DNA from: Arsenicibacter sp965247375
Lineage (GTDB): Bacteria > Bacteroidota > Bacteroidia > Cytophagales > Spirosomataceae
Assembly (NCBI GenBank): GCA_965247375.1
Contig: CBDFHU010000120.1
Span: 1 to 64,000 of the forward strand
Direction: 5' to 3'
DNA length: 64,000 nt
Part shown: positions 8,296 through 16,623 of the stretch, piece by piece
Numbering within the stretch: position 1 is the stretch's first letter
Layout: every line of letters starts with the position of its first letter
Position numbers and translations under genes: made by a program
Notes under the pieces: model-generated
What the model saw: only the letters and a program-made list of their open reading frames with translations
Database searches by the model: none
What the model was told of the DNA's origin: nothing

Positions 8296-8968
8296 CGGCC
8301 TTGCGCAGGTTGTTTACCAGCAAATGGGCGCGGCGCGTTGGTTCCGGAATGCGGTAACCGCCGTCACATTGTAAGGTAAGCGAAATCGCGGTTTCCAGAT
8401 CAATCAGGTGGCCAGGCGAGACATAAACGGGCGTTACCTTGTTTTTGGTTCGCAAGGCAGCTCCAACCACATCGCCGTAGTGCCGCATGGATGTCCATGC
8501 TCCCCGTTCGGGGGCTGGTTCATCGAATTTGCCGACGAGGACAGACTTGCCGCAGCCGAACGCCGGTTTGTTCAGCCACAGACCACCGTGGGACGCAATG
8601 CCGATCCGGCGCGGATGGGCCGTACCGTGGCCGTCGAACATCACAACATCCGGTTCGGTTTCGAGGTTTGCCCACGCTTCGAGCAGGGCCGGAATCTCGC
8701 GGAACGACAGCAAGCCCGGTATATACGGAAAGGTTGCCGTACTGACAACACCCGACTCTTCAATGGTTTCAAGCGTATCAAGACGGATAACCACAATGCC
8801 GGCATAGACAGTTTCTTCAAATTTGTTGAAGGAGATGTCGCAACCGGCAATGGTCCTGAACGGCGCGGCCGGTTCTTCGATGCTGACACGGTGCCGCAAC
8901 TGCTGCTGTAGCGCAATCGCTTCGGTAGGGGTCAGGTCCCAGTCGTGCAGGTGTATGTAGTTGGCCAT
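8276..8968 (-). CDS. nfi: Endonuclease V (deoxyinosine 3' endonuclease)
   Basis: Cleaves DNA one base 3' of deoxyinosine to start repair of deaminated adenine. Started at the ATG at 8968, the protein has 230 residues, typical of the family. A much longer open frame upstream (to 9250) is rejected because it lacks family homology. The signatures are clear: AGCDISF with D44, PYIPGLLSFRE with E91, FDGHGTAHPR with D112 and H118, and CGKS with K141, corresponding to the metal-binding and catalytic residues. It overlaps the convergent oxidoreductase gene by 20 bases. Confidence 0.93.
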   Translation of the reverse strand: MANYIHLHDWDLTPTEAIALQQQLRHRVSIEEPAAPFRTIAGCDISFNKFEETVYAGIVVIRLDTLETIEESGVVSTATFPYIPGLLSFREIPALLEAWANLETEPDVVMFDGHGTAHPRRIGIASHGGLWLNKPAFGCGKSVLVGKFDEPAPERGAWTSMRHYGDVVGAALRTKNKVTPVYVSPGHLIDLETAISLTLQCDGGYRIPEPTRRAHLLVNNLRKAAKDPQT

Positions 8969-9092
8969 GGTATGTGCTAAACCCTGATTTCCGGAACTTG
9001 TTCCGGTTATATTATATTTCGAAAGAATCCGGTCTGTGGTCTCACACAGCCTCCACAATAGATTCGTACTACATTTAGAATCCTGAACCTTT

Positions 9093-10061
9093 ATGTCTGA
9101 ACTTTCCATGAATCGGCGCCGGGCTTTATCGGCACTAGGTGCCTTATCCGGAGCGTCGCTGGCTCCCGCCGTGGCCTCCGCCGCCGTTGTTTCATCAAGC
9201 GAAACGGCCATACTGAAAGCCGCTCCTGCGTTTGTGCCCTGCATGAACATGAGTACGCTTCGTGGTCATAAACTGGGTTTTGTAAAAGAGCTGGAAACCG
9301 TTTCGAAAGCCGGTTTTCGGTCGGTCGAAATCTGGGTGGATACCCTACAGAATTACCTGAAAGGGGGCGGAACGGCAGCCGAAGCCCGCCGGATTCTGGG
9401 CGATCTGGGCATAAAAATAGAAAATGCGATTGGTTTTGCGCCCTGGATTATCAACGATGACGCCGCACGGGCCAAAGGCCTGGACCAGTTGAAAAAAGAA
9501 ATGGAACAGCTGGCCGAAGTCGGTTGTATGCGGACGGCTGCTCCGGCAGTCGGGGCGACGGACCCTAAAGGTGAAAAACTGGATTTGCGGAAAGTAGCCG
9601 AACGGTACCGCGCCATTCTCGACCTGGGTGATCAGACCAGAGTTGTACCTCATCTGGAATTATGGGGCTTTTCGCACAACCTGAACCGGCTGAGCGATGT
9701 CATGTATGTGGCTATCGAAAGCGGACATCCCAAAGCACGGGTGCTGCTGGATGTGTATCACCTTTACAAAGGCGGTTCGAGCCTTGACAGCCTGCCGCTT
9801 GTCGGGCCGACGGCCATTGAGGTCTTTCACGTAAACGATTATCCGGCCAATATGCCACGGGAAACGATTGTTGATGCCGACCGCGTGTATCCGGGCGATG
9901 GCGTTGCACCGATTCAGGAGATTCTGCGGAAGATCAAAACGGATGGTAAAACAATCGTCCTGTCGCTGGAAGTATTCAACAAGGGGTACTATGCCCAGGA
10001 TGCGGCGGTGGTGGCGAAAACCAGCTTTGAGAAGATGAAGAAGATGATTGGTGCGGTGTAA
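9093..10061 (+). CDS. Exported sugar phosphate isomerase/epimerase-like TIM-barrel protein
   Basis: A 322-residue protein. The first 30 residues look like a twin-arginine signal (MNRRRALSALGALSG, then Ala-rich), so the protein is probably exported folded to the periplasm; an internal ATG at 9111 (residue 7) is an alternative start. The rest fits a xylose-isomerase-like TIM barrel: HLELWG, LLDVYHLYKGG, FHVNDYP and LSLEVFNKGYY supply the usual metal-ligand Glu/Asp/His positions. Such proteins are common in Bacteroidota sugar catabolism, often beside Gfo/Idh oxidoreductases as here. The exact substrate is unknown. Confidence 0.82.
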   Translation: MSELSMNRRRALSALGALSGASLAPAVASAAVVSSSETAILKAAPAFVPCMNMSTLRGHKLGFVKELETVSKAGFRSVEIWVDTLQNYLKGGGTAAEARRILGDLGIKIENAIGFAPWIINDDAARAKGLDQLKKEMEQLAEVGCMRTAAPAVGATDPKGEKLDLRKVAERYRAILDLGDQTRVVPHLELWGFSHNLNRLSDVMYVAIESGHPKARVLLDVYHLYKGGSSLDSLPLVGPTAIEVFHVNDYPANMPRETIVDADRVYPGDGVAPIQEILRKIKTDGKTIVLSLEVFNKGYYAQDAAVVAKTSFEKMKKMIGAV

Positions 10062-10068
10062 ATAGTTG

Positions 10069-10133
10069 TCATCCCGGGTGTGCGAGGATCAGGCCACAAT
10101 CAATGGCCGGAGCTGCTCACACGCCCGGGATGA
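10069..10133. terminator. Hairpin between convergent genes
   Basis: Long imperfect stem formed by tcatcccgggtgtg (10069-10082) and cacacgcccgggatga (10118-10133), with a smaller ggcca-containing hairpin in the loop. It lies between the convergent TIM-barrel and aminotransferase genes and is a probable bidirectional terminator. Confidence 0.55.
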
Positions 10134-10147
10134 TAAAAGAGATCACT

Positions 10148-11365
10148 TTATTTCAGCGTTGCTACTGCGTCTTTGATACGCTGGATGGCTTCGGCCAGGG
10201 CTTCATCGGCAGCGGCGGTTGAGATCCGGATGCAGTTAGGGGCTCCGAAGCCAGAACCGGCTACTGTTGATACATACACCGAATTTAACAGCCAGCCTGC
10301 AAAGTCGTCTGAATCGTTGATGGTCGTTGTCCCGTCTGATTTGCCATAGTAATAGCTTACGTCCGGAAAGGCATAGAACGCACCCTGCGGCACATTTACC
10401 TTAAAGCCCGGTACGTCCTGAAGTAGTTTCACAACCAGATCACGACGACGCTCGTAGGCTTTACCCATTTCGTAGGTTGGCTGCATATCGCCGGTCAGGG
10501 CGGCAACTGTTGCCTTCTGGGCAATTGAGTTGGTACCTGAGGTTACCTGTCCCTGTAATTTCTCCACACCGTCGGCAATCCATTTAGCGGCACCGATAAA
10601 ACCAATCCGCCAGCCAGTCATGGCAAAGCCTTTGGCTACTCCGTTTACCGTGATGACACGGTCGGCAATTGCCGGGATTGACCCGATGCTGAAGTGACCT
10701 TCCGGTGTAAAGTTGATGTACTCGTAGATCTCATCGGCCAGGACAAATACGTTCTCGTGGCGGGCCACTACCTCGCCGATCGCGCGCAGTTCCGCTTCTG
10801 AATATACTGAACCGGTCGGGTTGTTTGGCGAGGCAAACATCACCACTTTGGTCCGGTCAGTAATAGCGTCTTCGAATTGTTCCGGCGTTACTTTGAAATC
10901 GTTCTCAAACGAACCATCGACAACAACTGACTTACCTTCAGCCAGTTTCACCATTTCTGAGTAGCTGACCCAGTATGGTGAGAAAATGATTACTTCGTCG
11001 CCGGGGTTAACCAGCACCTGAATTACATTGGCCAGTGAGTGTTTCGCACCCGTTGACACAACGATATTTTCCGGTTTCCAGTCGATATTATTATCCCGTT
11101 TAAACTTGTCTGCAATCGCTTTACGGAGATCAGGGTAGCCAGCTACCGGAGAGTAGCCGTGGAAGCCGTCGTCGATGGCTTTCTTGGCTGCTTCACAGAT
11201 GTGAGCGGGGGTTTTGAAATCAGGCTCGCCAACGCTGAGACTGATTACTTTGTGGCCCTGCGCGGCCAGCTCGCGTGCTTTTTTAGTCATCGCCAGCGTT
11301 GAAGATTCTTCTAACGCGTTGATCCGGTCGGCCAACAGACTGGCGGTTTCAAGCAATGCAGACAT
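10148..11365 (-). CDS. Pyridoxal-phosphate aminotransferase, aspartate aminotransferase type
   Basis: A 405-residue class I/II aminotransferase. The N-terminal SLSVGEPDFKTP motif is typical of the I-gamma aspartate aminotransferases, ASPNNPTG is the cofactor-site motif, and the Schiff-base lysine lies in GVAKGFAMTGWRIGF, with the substrate carboxylate arginine in CIRIS near the C-terminus. It probably interconverts aspartate and 2-oxoglutarate with oxaloacetate and glutamate; closely related enzymes act on prephenate or aromatic amino acids, so substrate range is open. It is a single gene with its own promoter. Confidence 0.92.
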   Translation of the reverse strand: MSALLETASLLADRINALEESSTLAMTKKARELAAQGHKVISLSVGEPDFKTPAHICEAAKKAIDDGFHGYSPVAGYPDLRKAIADKFKRDNNIDWKPENIVVSTGAKHSLANVIQVLVNPGDEVIIFSPYWVSYSEMVKLAEGKSVVVDGSFENDFKVTPEQFEDAITDRTKVVMFASPNNPTGSVYSEAELRAIGEVVARHENVFVLADEIYEYINFTPEGHFSIGSIPAIADRVITVNGVAKGFAMTGWRIGFIGAAKWIADGVEKLQGQVTSGTNSIAQKATVAALTGDMQPTYEMGKAYERRRDLVVKLLQDVPGFKVNVPQGAFYAFPDVSYYYGKSDGTTTINDSDDFAGWLLNSVYVSTVAGSGFGAPNCIRISTAAADEALAEAIQRIKDAVATLK

Positions 11366-11407
11366 GATTCGGATTATTTAATTATTAAATTGATAACAAA
11401 TCAAGGG

Positions 11408-11415
11408 CAAAGATA
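11408..11415 (-). promoter_or_regulatory. Candidate -7 box TATCTTTG upstream of the aminotransferase
   Basis: On the minus strand TATCTTTG matches TAnnTTTG and lies 43-50 bases upstream of the ATG at 11365, in an AT-rich region. No clear -33 TTG was found. Confidence 0.45.
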
Positions 11416-11485
11416 CTAATTGTTTAGCCGAAAGGTATAATTATTTGAAAATTAAAAATTCTCTTTTGGCCAGATTATCATTCCG

Positions 11486-12652
11486 TTAGGCTTTCAGATC
11501 AATCCGGCGACCGGTTTCGGCGGCCTGGTAGATGGCCTGCATCAGCCGTACATCACGCAAGCCCTCCTGGCCCGTGATGTGGTCCGGTAAGGTTTCGTTG
11601 TTCAGCAGCACTTTGCAGATGTTGTCCATGTGGTTGGCCTGATGGTGAACAATTGGCTGTTCAATCGGGCCTTTGCTCGTGCGGCCTTTCAGCGGACCGT
11701 ACCCAAAAGCCGGTGACAATTCAAACCAGCCGTTTTCGCAGGAAGCATACAGCCGCTCCACCCCGGCGGCATAGCTCGTTGTCGAATTACTGACCACCCC
11801 GCCCGGAAACTGGAACTGCCAGAACAATGTCTCTTCGACTTCTTTGAACTTTTGCAGGTCTGTCTTCGGACCAAACTGCGCCGTAACCGAGATGGGTTCG
11901 AGACCAGTCACGTACCGGGCGCCCTGAATAGCATAAATCCCTACGTCCATCAGCGGTCCGCCGCCAGCCAGCGCTTTTTTCAGCCGCCACTGCGTCGGAT
12001 CGCCGATCCGGAATCCGTCACTGGCTTCCACGAACTTTACTTTTCCGAACACTTTTTCCTGTCCGAGGCGCATTACCTCCCGTGTGAATGGTTCATAATG
12101 AAGCCGGTAGCCCACCGCCAGCTGCCGGTTTGCCTTTTTACAGGCGTCGATCATGTCCTGACATTCCTTAGGCATAATAGCCAGCGGTTTTTCACAAATC
12201 ACATGTTTCCCCGCCTGTGCTGCCCGGATAACGTATTCGGCGTGCATCGAGTTAGGCAGTACTACATACACGACATCGATATCGCGGTTGTCGGCAATCC
12301 GGTCAAAGGTTTTGTAATCGTAGACGTTCTGCTTCGGAATATTATACTTCTGCATCCATTGTTCCGCTTTGGCGGGTGTACCGGTGACGATGCCCGCCAG
12401 CCGGCAGTACTGCGTTTGCTGAAGCCCGGGGGCTAGTTGGTTGGTGGCGTAGCTGCCCAGCCCAACCAGTGCGATGCCGAGCTTGCGGTCCTGACCGTAA
12501 AGAGCTTTCTTTTGAGCTGCCAGGGCAGCGATGTCCGAAAACTGATCTTCAAGCGAAAGCATGTTGCCATAACTTAAGCCAGGTGCTGATAAGGCAGAAG
12601 CGCCGAGGCCTGCCAGAAAATTGCGTCGCGAAAAGGAAGAAGAAGTTGTCAT
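11486..12652 (-). CDS. Exported Gfo/Idh/MocA oxidoreductase (glucose-fructose oxidoreductase-like)
   Basis: Started at the ATG at 12652 it has 388 residues and opens with a twin-arginine signal (SRRNFLAGLGASALS) ending near an Ala-rich cleavage region, so it should be exported with NAD(P) already bound. The Rossmann motif GIALVGLGSYATNQLAP and the CEKPLAIMPKEC motif with the active-site lysine identify the family. LHYEPFTREVMRLG and GGGPLMDVGIYAIQGARYV fit the glucose-fructose oxidoreductase branch. The substrate is unknown but probably a sugar. Confidence 0.88.
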   Translation of the reverse strand: MTTSSSFSRRNFLAGLGASALSAPGLSYGNMLSLEDQFSDIAALAAQKKALYGQDRKLGIALVGLGSYATNQLAPGLQQTQYCRLAGIVTGTPAKAEQWMQKYNIPKQNVYDYKTFDRIADNRDIDVVYVVLPNSMHAEYVIRAAQAGKHVICEKPLAIMPKECQDMIDACKKANRQLAVGYRLHYEPFTREVMRLGQEKVFGKVKFVEASDGFRIGDPTQWRLKKALAGGGPLMDVGIYAIQGARYVTGLEPISVTAQFGPKTDLQKFKEVEETLFWQFQFPGGVVSNSTTSYAAGVERLYASCENGWFELSPAFGYGPLKGRTSKGPIEQPIVHHQANHMDNICKVLLNNETLPDHITGQEGLRDVRLMQAIYQAAETGRRIDLKA

Positions 12653-12774
12653 GCCGGAAAAGGATTGTCGTGGCTGTAAATGTACGAATCGCAGCAAATA
12701 TAAAAGCCTCTTTACACAGGCATTACCCGTATAAAAAGGCTTTGTAAAAAATGAGGGACAGGCGCGTTAGCGCG

Positions 12775-13263
12775 TTAATCGGCTATCCCAATCTGAATAT
12801 CGGTGACACACTTCTCAGGATGCTCAAAATCGACATAACTGTAAATCTCACGAACCCGCCCGTCATACGCATAGCCATGCTGATAAAACTGCTCAAATAA
12901 TAGATCGTATACCTCGGGAAGATGACTCCATGCCCCTTTATAGCGGTAGGACGCGCTGCGAAAAGAGCGGATGGTTTCGTACGTAAACAGATCTGATAAA
13001 CGACCCGGCTGCTGAATCGGAAGGGCAAGGGTAAGCTGAAATTCATGGTTGGGGTCATTGTTTGCGTCGGTATAGAGCCAGTTTACAGGGCCTGCAATGG
13101 TCAGGCTAAGCCGTTGGGCTTCCGCATACATCTTTTCGGTGAGCGGACCAGCGTGTTCGTTCAATGTACTTAACGTTGCCGTTGTCCGGCAGCAGAGAGC
13201 AGTAACAGGGGCGGTCTCCTCGATCCGGAGCGCGTTTGACGGGATGGAAATCTGAGATGTCAT
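12775..13263 (-). CDS. GyrI-like small-molecule-binding domain protein
   Basis: A 162-residue stand-alone protein that resembles the GyrI-like/AraC effector-binding fold. It carries two repeated units, each with a strand followed by a helix, including the YKGAWSHLPEVYDLLFEQFYQHGYAYDG stretch typical of the second unit, and a final strand CVTDIQIGI. No DNA-binding domain is attached. Family members bind hydrophobic drugs or act as hydrolases or antitoxin-like inhibitors; which applies here cannot be told. It follows the acyl-CoA dehydrogenase gene on the same strand but is separated from it by a strong terminator. Confidence 0.7.
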   Translation of the reverse strand: MTSQISIPSNALRIEETAPVTALCCRTTATLSTLNEHAGPLTEKMYAEAQRLSLTIAGPVNWLYTDANNDPNHEFQLTLALPIQQPGRLSDLFTYETIRSFRSASYRYKGAWSHLPEVYDLLFEQFYQHGYAYDGRVREIYSYVDFEHPEKCVTDIQIGIAD

Positions 13264-13349
13264 TAGTATTTGTTGTTTAATAAATGACTATAACAAAAAT
13301 AACATCAGGCAGTGACAGCCCTATGTCAGCAGGGTTTATGAAATACAAA

Positions 13350-13378
13350 AAAGCCGGCCCGAAATTCGGACCGGCTTT
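13350..13378. terminator. Intrinsic terminator after the acyl-CoA dehydrogenase gene
   Basis: The stem aaagccgg (13350-13357) pairs with 13371-13378 and continues through ccgaa/ttcgg to a tiny loop. On the minus strand the stem is followed by TTTTTTGTA, a usable T-tract. Confidence 0.75.
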
Positions 13379-13421
13379 AGGCTTTTAGTTATGTTGGTTG
13401 TGTATTGTTGGATTGTATGGC

Positions 13422-15221
13422 TTAGAAAATGTACTTGTTTTCGGCAATCATCGCATCGGCAATCCGGCGACGAGCCTCCTTCAGGTTCATTGGTTCGATT
13501 TTCGTGAATCGTTTCAGCCCCATCAGCATCACACGCAGTTCGTCGCCTTCGGCAAACGAAGTGATGGCAGCACGACCGGCATTGTTTACCTTCTCTACGG
13601 CTTCGTGCAGGTAAATCAGGGCCAGGTTTTTTTGCAGGCTCATGGCCTCTCCGCCTTTCAGACCGATGGTTTTTTCTACGCGCAGCAATGCTGATTCAGC
13701 CGCGTAGATTTCGATGGCCATATCAGCTACGTTCATCAGAATTTCCTGTTCGTCAGAAAGCGTCATCATGAACTTCTGTACGGCTGCTCCCGATACCATC
13801 AGGGCCGCTTTCTTCAGGTTGCGCAATACCTTTTTCTCGGCAATGAACAGCCCTTCTTCTTCGTCGGCGCCGAAATCCGGAATCGACATGATTTCTTTGG
13901 AAACGGCCATGGCCGGTGTCATCAGGTCGAGTTCACCTTTCATCGCCCGCTTCAGCATCATGTCAACCACCAGCATGCGGTTGATTTCGTTGGTGCCTTC
14001 GAAAATCCGGTTGATGCGGGCGTCACGGTAGGCGCGGTCCATCGGCGCGTCGGCCGAGTAGCCCATACCGCCGTATACCTGAACACCTTCATCAACTACG
14101 TAATCAAGGGCTTCTGAACCGTGGACCTTCATGATGGCACATTCGATGGCAAACTGCTCCAGCGCCTTTAGTTTGGCCGGACCGTCGGCCATACCCTGAG
14201 CCTTCAGCGCTTCGATCAGGTCATCAATGTTCTGACCGGCGCGGTACGAGGCAGACTCAGAGGCATATACTTTAACTGCCATTTCGGCCAGCTTGTGCTT
14301 GATGGCACCAAACTGTGCGATCGGCGTTTTAAACTGTTTCCGTTCGTTAGCGTAGCGGATGGCGTTGTTGATTACTTCCTTTGAGCCGCCGACAGCCGCA
14401 ATACCCAGTTTAATCCGGCCGATATTGAGAATGTTTACGGCAATTTTGAAGCCATTACCACGCTCAGACAGCAGGTTTTCAACCGGCACCTTCAGGTCGT
14501 TAAAGAAAATCTGACGGGTATCAGAACCCTTAATCCCCATTTTGTGCTCCGGCTCGTTCATCGTAATTCCCTCAAAAGAGCGTTCTACGATAAAGGCCGA
14601 CAGGTTTTTGTCGTCGTCAATTTTGGCAAATACAATGTAGATATCGGCGAAACCACCGTTAGTGATCCACATTTTCTGCCCGTTTATGATATAGTGTTTG
14701 CCGTCTTCTGACAGTACTGCTTTGGTTTTTCCTGAATTGGCATCTGATCCGGAATCAGGCTCCGTTAAGCAGTAAGCCGCTTTCCACTCGCCGGAGGCTA
14801 GTTTCGGCAGGTATTTGGCTTTTTGTTCTTCGTTACCGTAATAGACAATTGGCAGGGTACCAATACCGGTATGGGCCGACAGGGCAACCGAAAAGGAGTG
14901 ACCGGCACCAGTTACTTCGGCTACCAGCATGGAGGTGTTGAAGCTCATGCCGAATCCGCCGTACTCTTCCGGTACTGAAGTCCCCAACAGGCCCAGCTCA
15001 CCGGCTTTATCCATCAATGATGAAATCAGCTCCGGCGATTTTGCCTTATCAATATCTTCCAGACGCGGCCAGATTTCACGTTCCAGGAACTCCCGGCACG
15101 TAGCCGCAATCATCTGCTGCTCTTCCGTAAACTCTTCCGGGATGAATACCTGAGCAGCGTCGGTTTCTTTGATCAGAAATTCTCCGCCTTTGATAGACGC
15201 TTTGTTATCCGTCGCAATCAT
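13422..15221 (-). CDS. Acyl-CoA dehydrogenase
   Basis: A 599-residue FAD enzyme that introduces the trans-2 double bond in fatty acyl-CoA. It has the long form with a C-terminal extension seen in VLCAD/ACAD9-like enzymes of Bacteroidota. AYCLTEPDSGSDANS and WITNGGFADIYIVFAK are the acyl-CoA dehydrogenase signature regions, QVYGGMGYSADAPMDRAYRD is the second signature, and FEGTNEINR carries the expected catalytic glutamate. Beta-oxidation partners in the window are the MDR oxidoreductase divergent from it and the distant FadJ-like enzyme. A palindrome sits only 15 bases before the start codon. Confidence 0.94.
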   Translation of the reverse strand: MIATDNKASIKGGEFLIKETDAAQVFIPEEFTEEQQMIAATCREFLEREIWPRLEDIDKAKSPELISSLMDKAGELGLLGTSVPEEYGGFGMSFNTSMLVAEVTGAGHSFSVALSAHTGIGTLPIVYYGNEEQKAKYLPKLASGEWKAAYCLTEPDSGSDANSGKTKAVLSEDGKHYIINGQKMWITNGGFADIYIVFAKIDDDKNLSAFIVERSFEGITMNEPEHKMGIKGSDTRQIFFNDLKVPVENLLSERGNGFKIAVNILNIGRIKLGIAAVGGSKEVINNAIRYANERKQFKTPIAQFGAIKHKLAEMAVKVYASESASYRAGQNIDDLIEALKAQGMADGPAKLKALEQFAIECAIMKVHGSEALDYVVDEGVQVYGGMGYSADAPMDRAYRDARINRIFEGTNEINRMLVVDMMLKRAMKGELDLMTPAMAVSKEIMSIPDFGADEEEGLFIAEKKVLRNLKKAALMVSGAAVQKFMMTLSDEQEILMNVADMAIEIYAAESALLRVEKTIGLKGGEAMSLQKNLALIYLHEAVEKVNNAGRAAITSFAEGDELRVMLMGLKRFTKIEPMNLKEARRRIADAMIAENKYIF

Positions 15222-15235
15222 GGTTTGTTGTTTGT

Positions 15236-15296
15236 TATGCTTGCATACTAATTATGTCACAAATAAAATAAGATCGTTAATAGTATGCAAGCATAC
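15236..15296. promoter_or_regulatory. Two copies of a GTATGC-nn-GCATAC palindrome in a divergent promoter region
   Basis: Copy 1 is TATGC-TT-GCATA at 15236-15247 and copy 2 is GTATGC-AA-GCATAC at 15283-15296. Their centres are 48 bp apart. Together they also form a perfect 14-bp inverted repeat (15237-15250 with 15281-15294). They lie between the divergent acyl-CoA dehydrogenase and MDR genes. The form is what a dimeric TetR-like repressor would bind; the regulator is not in the window. Confidence 0.65.
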
Positions 15297-15304
15297 AATT
15301 AAAA

Positions 15305-15312
15305 TATTTTTG
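15305..15312 (+). promoter_or_regulatory. Candidate -7 box TATTTTTG for the MDR gene
   Basis: TATTTTTG fits TAnnTTTG, 48 bases before the ATG at 15360 and directly downstream of the second palindrome, so a bound repressor would cover the promoter. Confidence 0.4.
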
Positions 15313-15359
15313 TGTTGATTTAAGAAATTGTTTTACTAAAGCCTTAAACCCTGATTTGT

Positions 15360-16334
15360 ATGAAAGCTGTTCTTTGCCGGTCGTTCGGTCCGTCGGAAGC
15401 CCTACAGGTTGAAGAAACCAACTGGCCGGTTCCTGCCGCTAACGAAGTAGTAATCGAAGTAAAAGCATGCGGTGTCAACTTCCCGGATACGCTGATTATT
15501 GAAGGGAAATACCAGTTTAAACCCCCGTTTCCGTTTTCGCCGGGGGGGGAGGTGGCGGGTGTCATCAGGGCTGTAGGAGAGGGTGTCACACACCTGAAGT
15601 CAGGCGATGCCGTACTGGCACTGACGGGCTGGGGCGGCTTTGCCGAGGGAGTCGTGATTGATAGTCGCCGCGCTTTTCCGATACCGGCGGGACTGGATTT
15701 TCAGACCGCAGCGTCAGTCCTGTACACTTACGGCACGTCGTATCATGCCCTTAAAGACCGCGCGCATCTGCAACCCGGCGAGACGCTGCTGGTACTGGGC
15801 GCGGCCGGTGGGGTCGGACTCGCCGCTGTTATGCTTGGCAAACTGATGGGCGCAACGGTTATCGCCGCTGCCTCAACTGACGAAAAGCTGGCGCTCTGCC
15901 GCGAGTATGGTGCTGACGAAACGATTAACTACAGCGAAGACGATCTGCGGAACCGGCTGAAAGAGCTGACCGGCGGTAAGGGTGTGGATGTGGTCTATGA
16001 CCCCGTGGGCGGTGCGCTGGCCGATCCGGCGCTGCGGTCAATGAACTGGAACGGCCGCTATCTGGTCGTGGGGTTTGCAGCGGGAAAAATACCGGAATTA
16101 CCGATGAATCTGCCTTTACTGAAAGGCTGTTCGGTTGTCGGCGTGTTCTGGGGGGCTTTTGCCGACCGGCAGCCTAAAGACAATGCCCGGAATCTGGCCG
16201 AAATCATTCAGTTTATACAAACCGGTAAAATTAAGCCACACATTCAGGCGGTTTATCCGCTGGAACAGGCGGCACAGGCACTGAAGGATATGCAGGCGCG
16301 CAAAGTGATGGGCAAACTGCTTATTGCGCCATAA
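15360..16334 (+). CDS. NADPH:quinone oxidoreductase-like MDR protein
   Basis: A 324-residue medium-chain dehydrogenase/reductase without the zinc ligands of alcohol dehydrogenases. The N-terminal ACGVNFPDTLIIEGKYQ and SPGGEVAGVI segments, the nucleotide-binding VLGAAGGVGLAAV and VVYDPVGG followed by NGRYLVVGFAAG are typical of the QOR/zeta-crystallin branch. It probably transfers hydride from NADPH to a quinone or an enoyl thioester. Sharing a divergent control region with the acyl-CoA dehydrogenase hints at a role in fatty-acid metabolism, which is inference. A strong terminator follows. Confidence 0.88.
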   Translation: MKAVLCRSFGPSEALQVEETNWPVPAANEVVIEVKACGVNFPDTLIIEGKYQFKPPFPFSPGGEVAGVIRAVGEGVTHLKSGDAVLALTGWGGFAEGVVIDSRRAFPIPAGLDFQTAASVLYTYGTSYHALKDRAHLQPGETLLVLGAAGGVGLAAVMLGKLMGATVIAAASTDEKLALCREYGADETINYSEDDLRNRLKELTGGKGVDVVYDPVGGALADPALRSMNWNGRYLVVGFAAGKIPELPMNLPLLKGCSVVGVFWGAFADRQPKDNARNLAEIIQFIQTGKIKPHIQAVYPLEQAAQALKDMQARKVMGKLLIAP

Positions 16335-16337
16335 AGT

Positions 16338-16364
16338 AAAAAGGGCTTCATCAAAGCCCTTTTT
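16338..16364 (+). terminator. Intrinsic terminator after the MDR gene
   Basis: Stem aaaaagggctt (16338-16348) with aagcccttttt (16354-16364), loop catca, ending in a T-tract, four bases after the stop codon. Confidence 0.85.
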
Positions 16365-16579
16365 GCAACTTTCTTTACGATGTATGGCAGAATGGATATA
16401 GTTAGAAAGCTATTCGCTGGAAAGCATTGATTGTAGGATCAGCTTTCATTCTATATCATGAGAGTCTTCAGGTTAGAATGTCACCCATTAAAAACACCTG
16501 TCTGTTCCGGTCTTCCCTAAACGCACGTCGAAGTTCATCTCATAATCTGCTACAATTATCGCATATTTTGATGGATACA

Positions 16580-16619
16580 GCTTTTGTTTTTTGGCCAATT
16601 GCTTTTGTTTTTTGGCCAA
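16580..16619. repeat. 19-bp direct repeat, two copies
   Basis: GCTTTTGTTTTTTGGCCAA occurs at 16580-16598 and again at 16601-16619, a 21-bp period. It lies just downstream of the hybrid kinase stop codon, in the 260-base gap (16365-16623) in which no gene is seen. Confidence 0.75.
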
Positions 16620-16623
16620 AGAC

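Noticed and set aside
8969..9250. N-terminal extension of the endonuclease V frame by 94 codons
   Set aside because: The added part is low-complexity, overlaps the divergent gene's start, and the family begins at the ATG at 8968.
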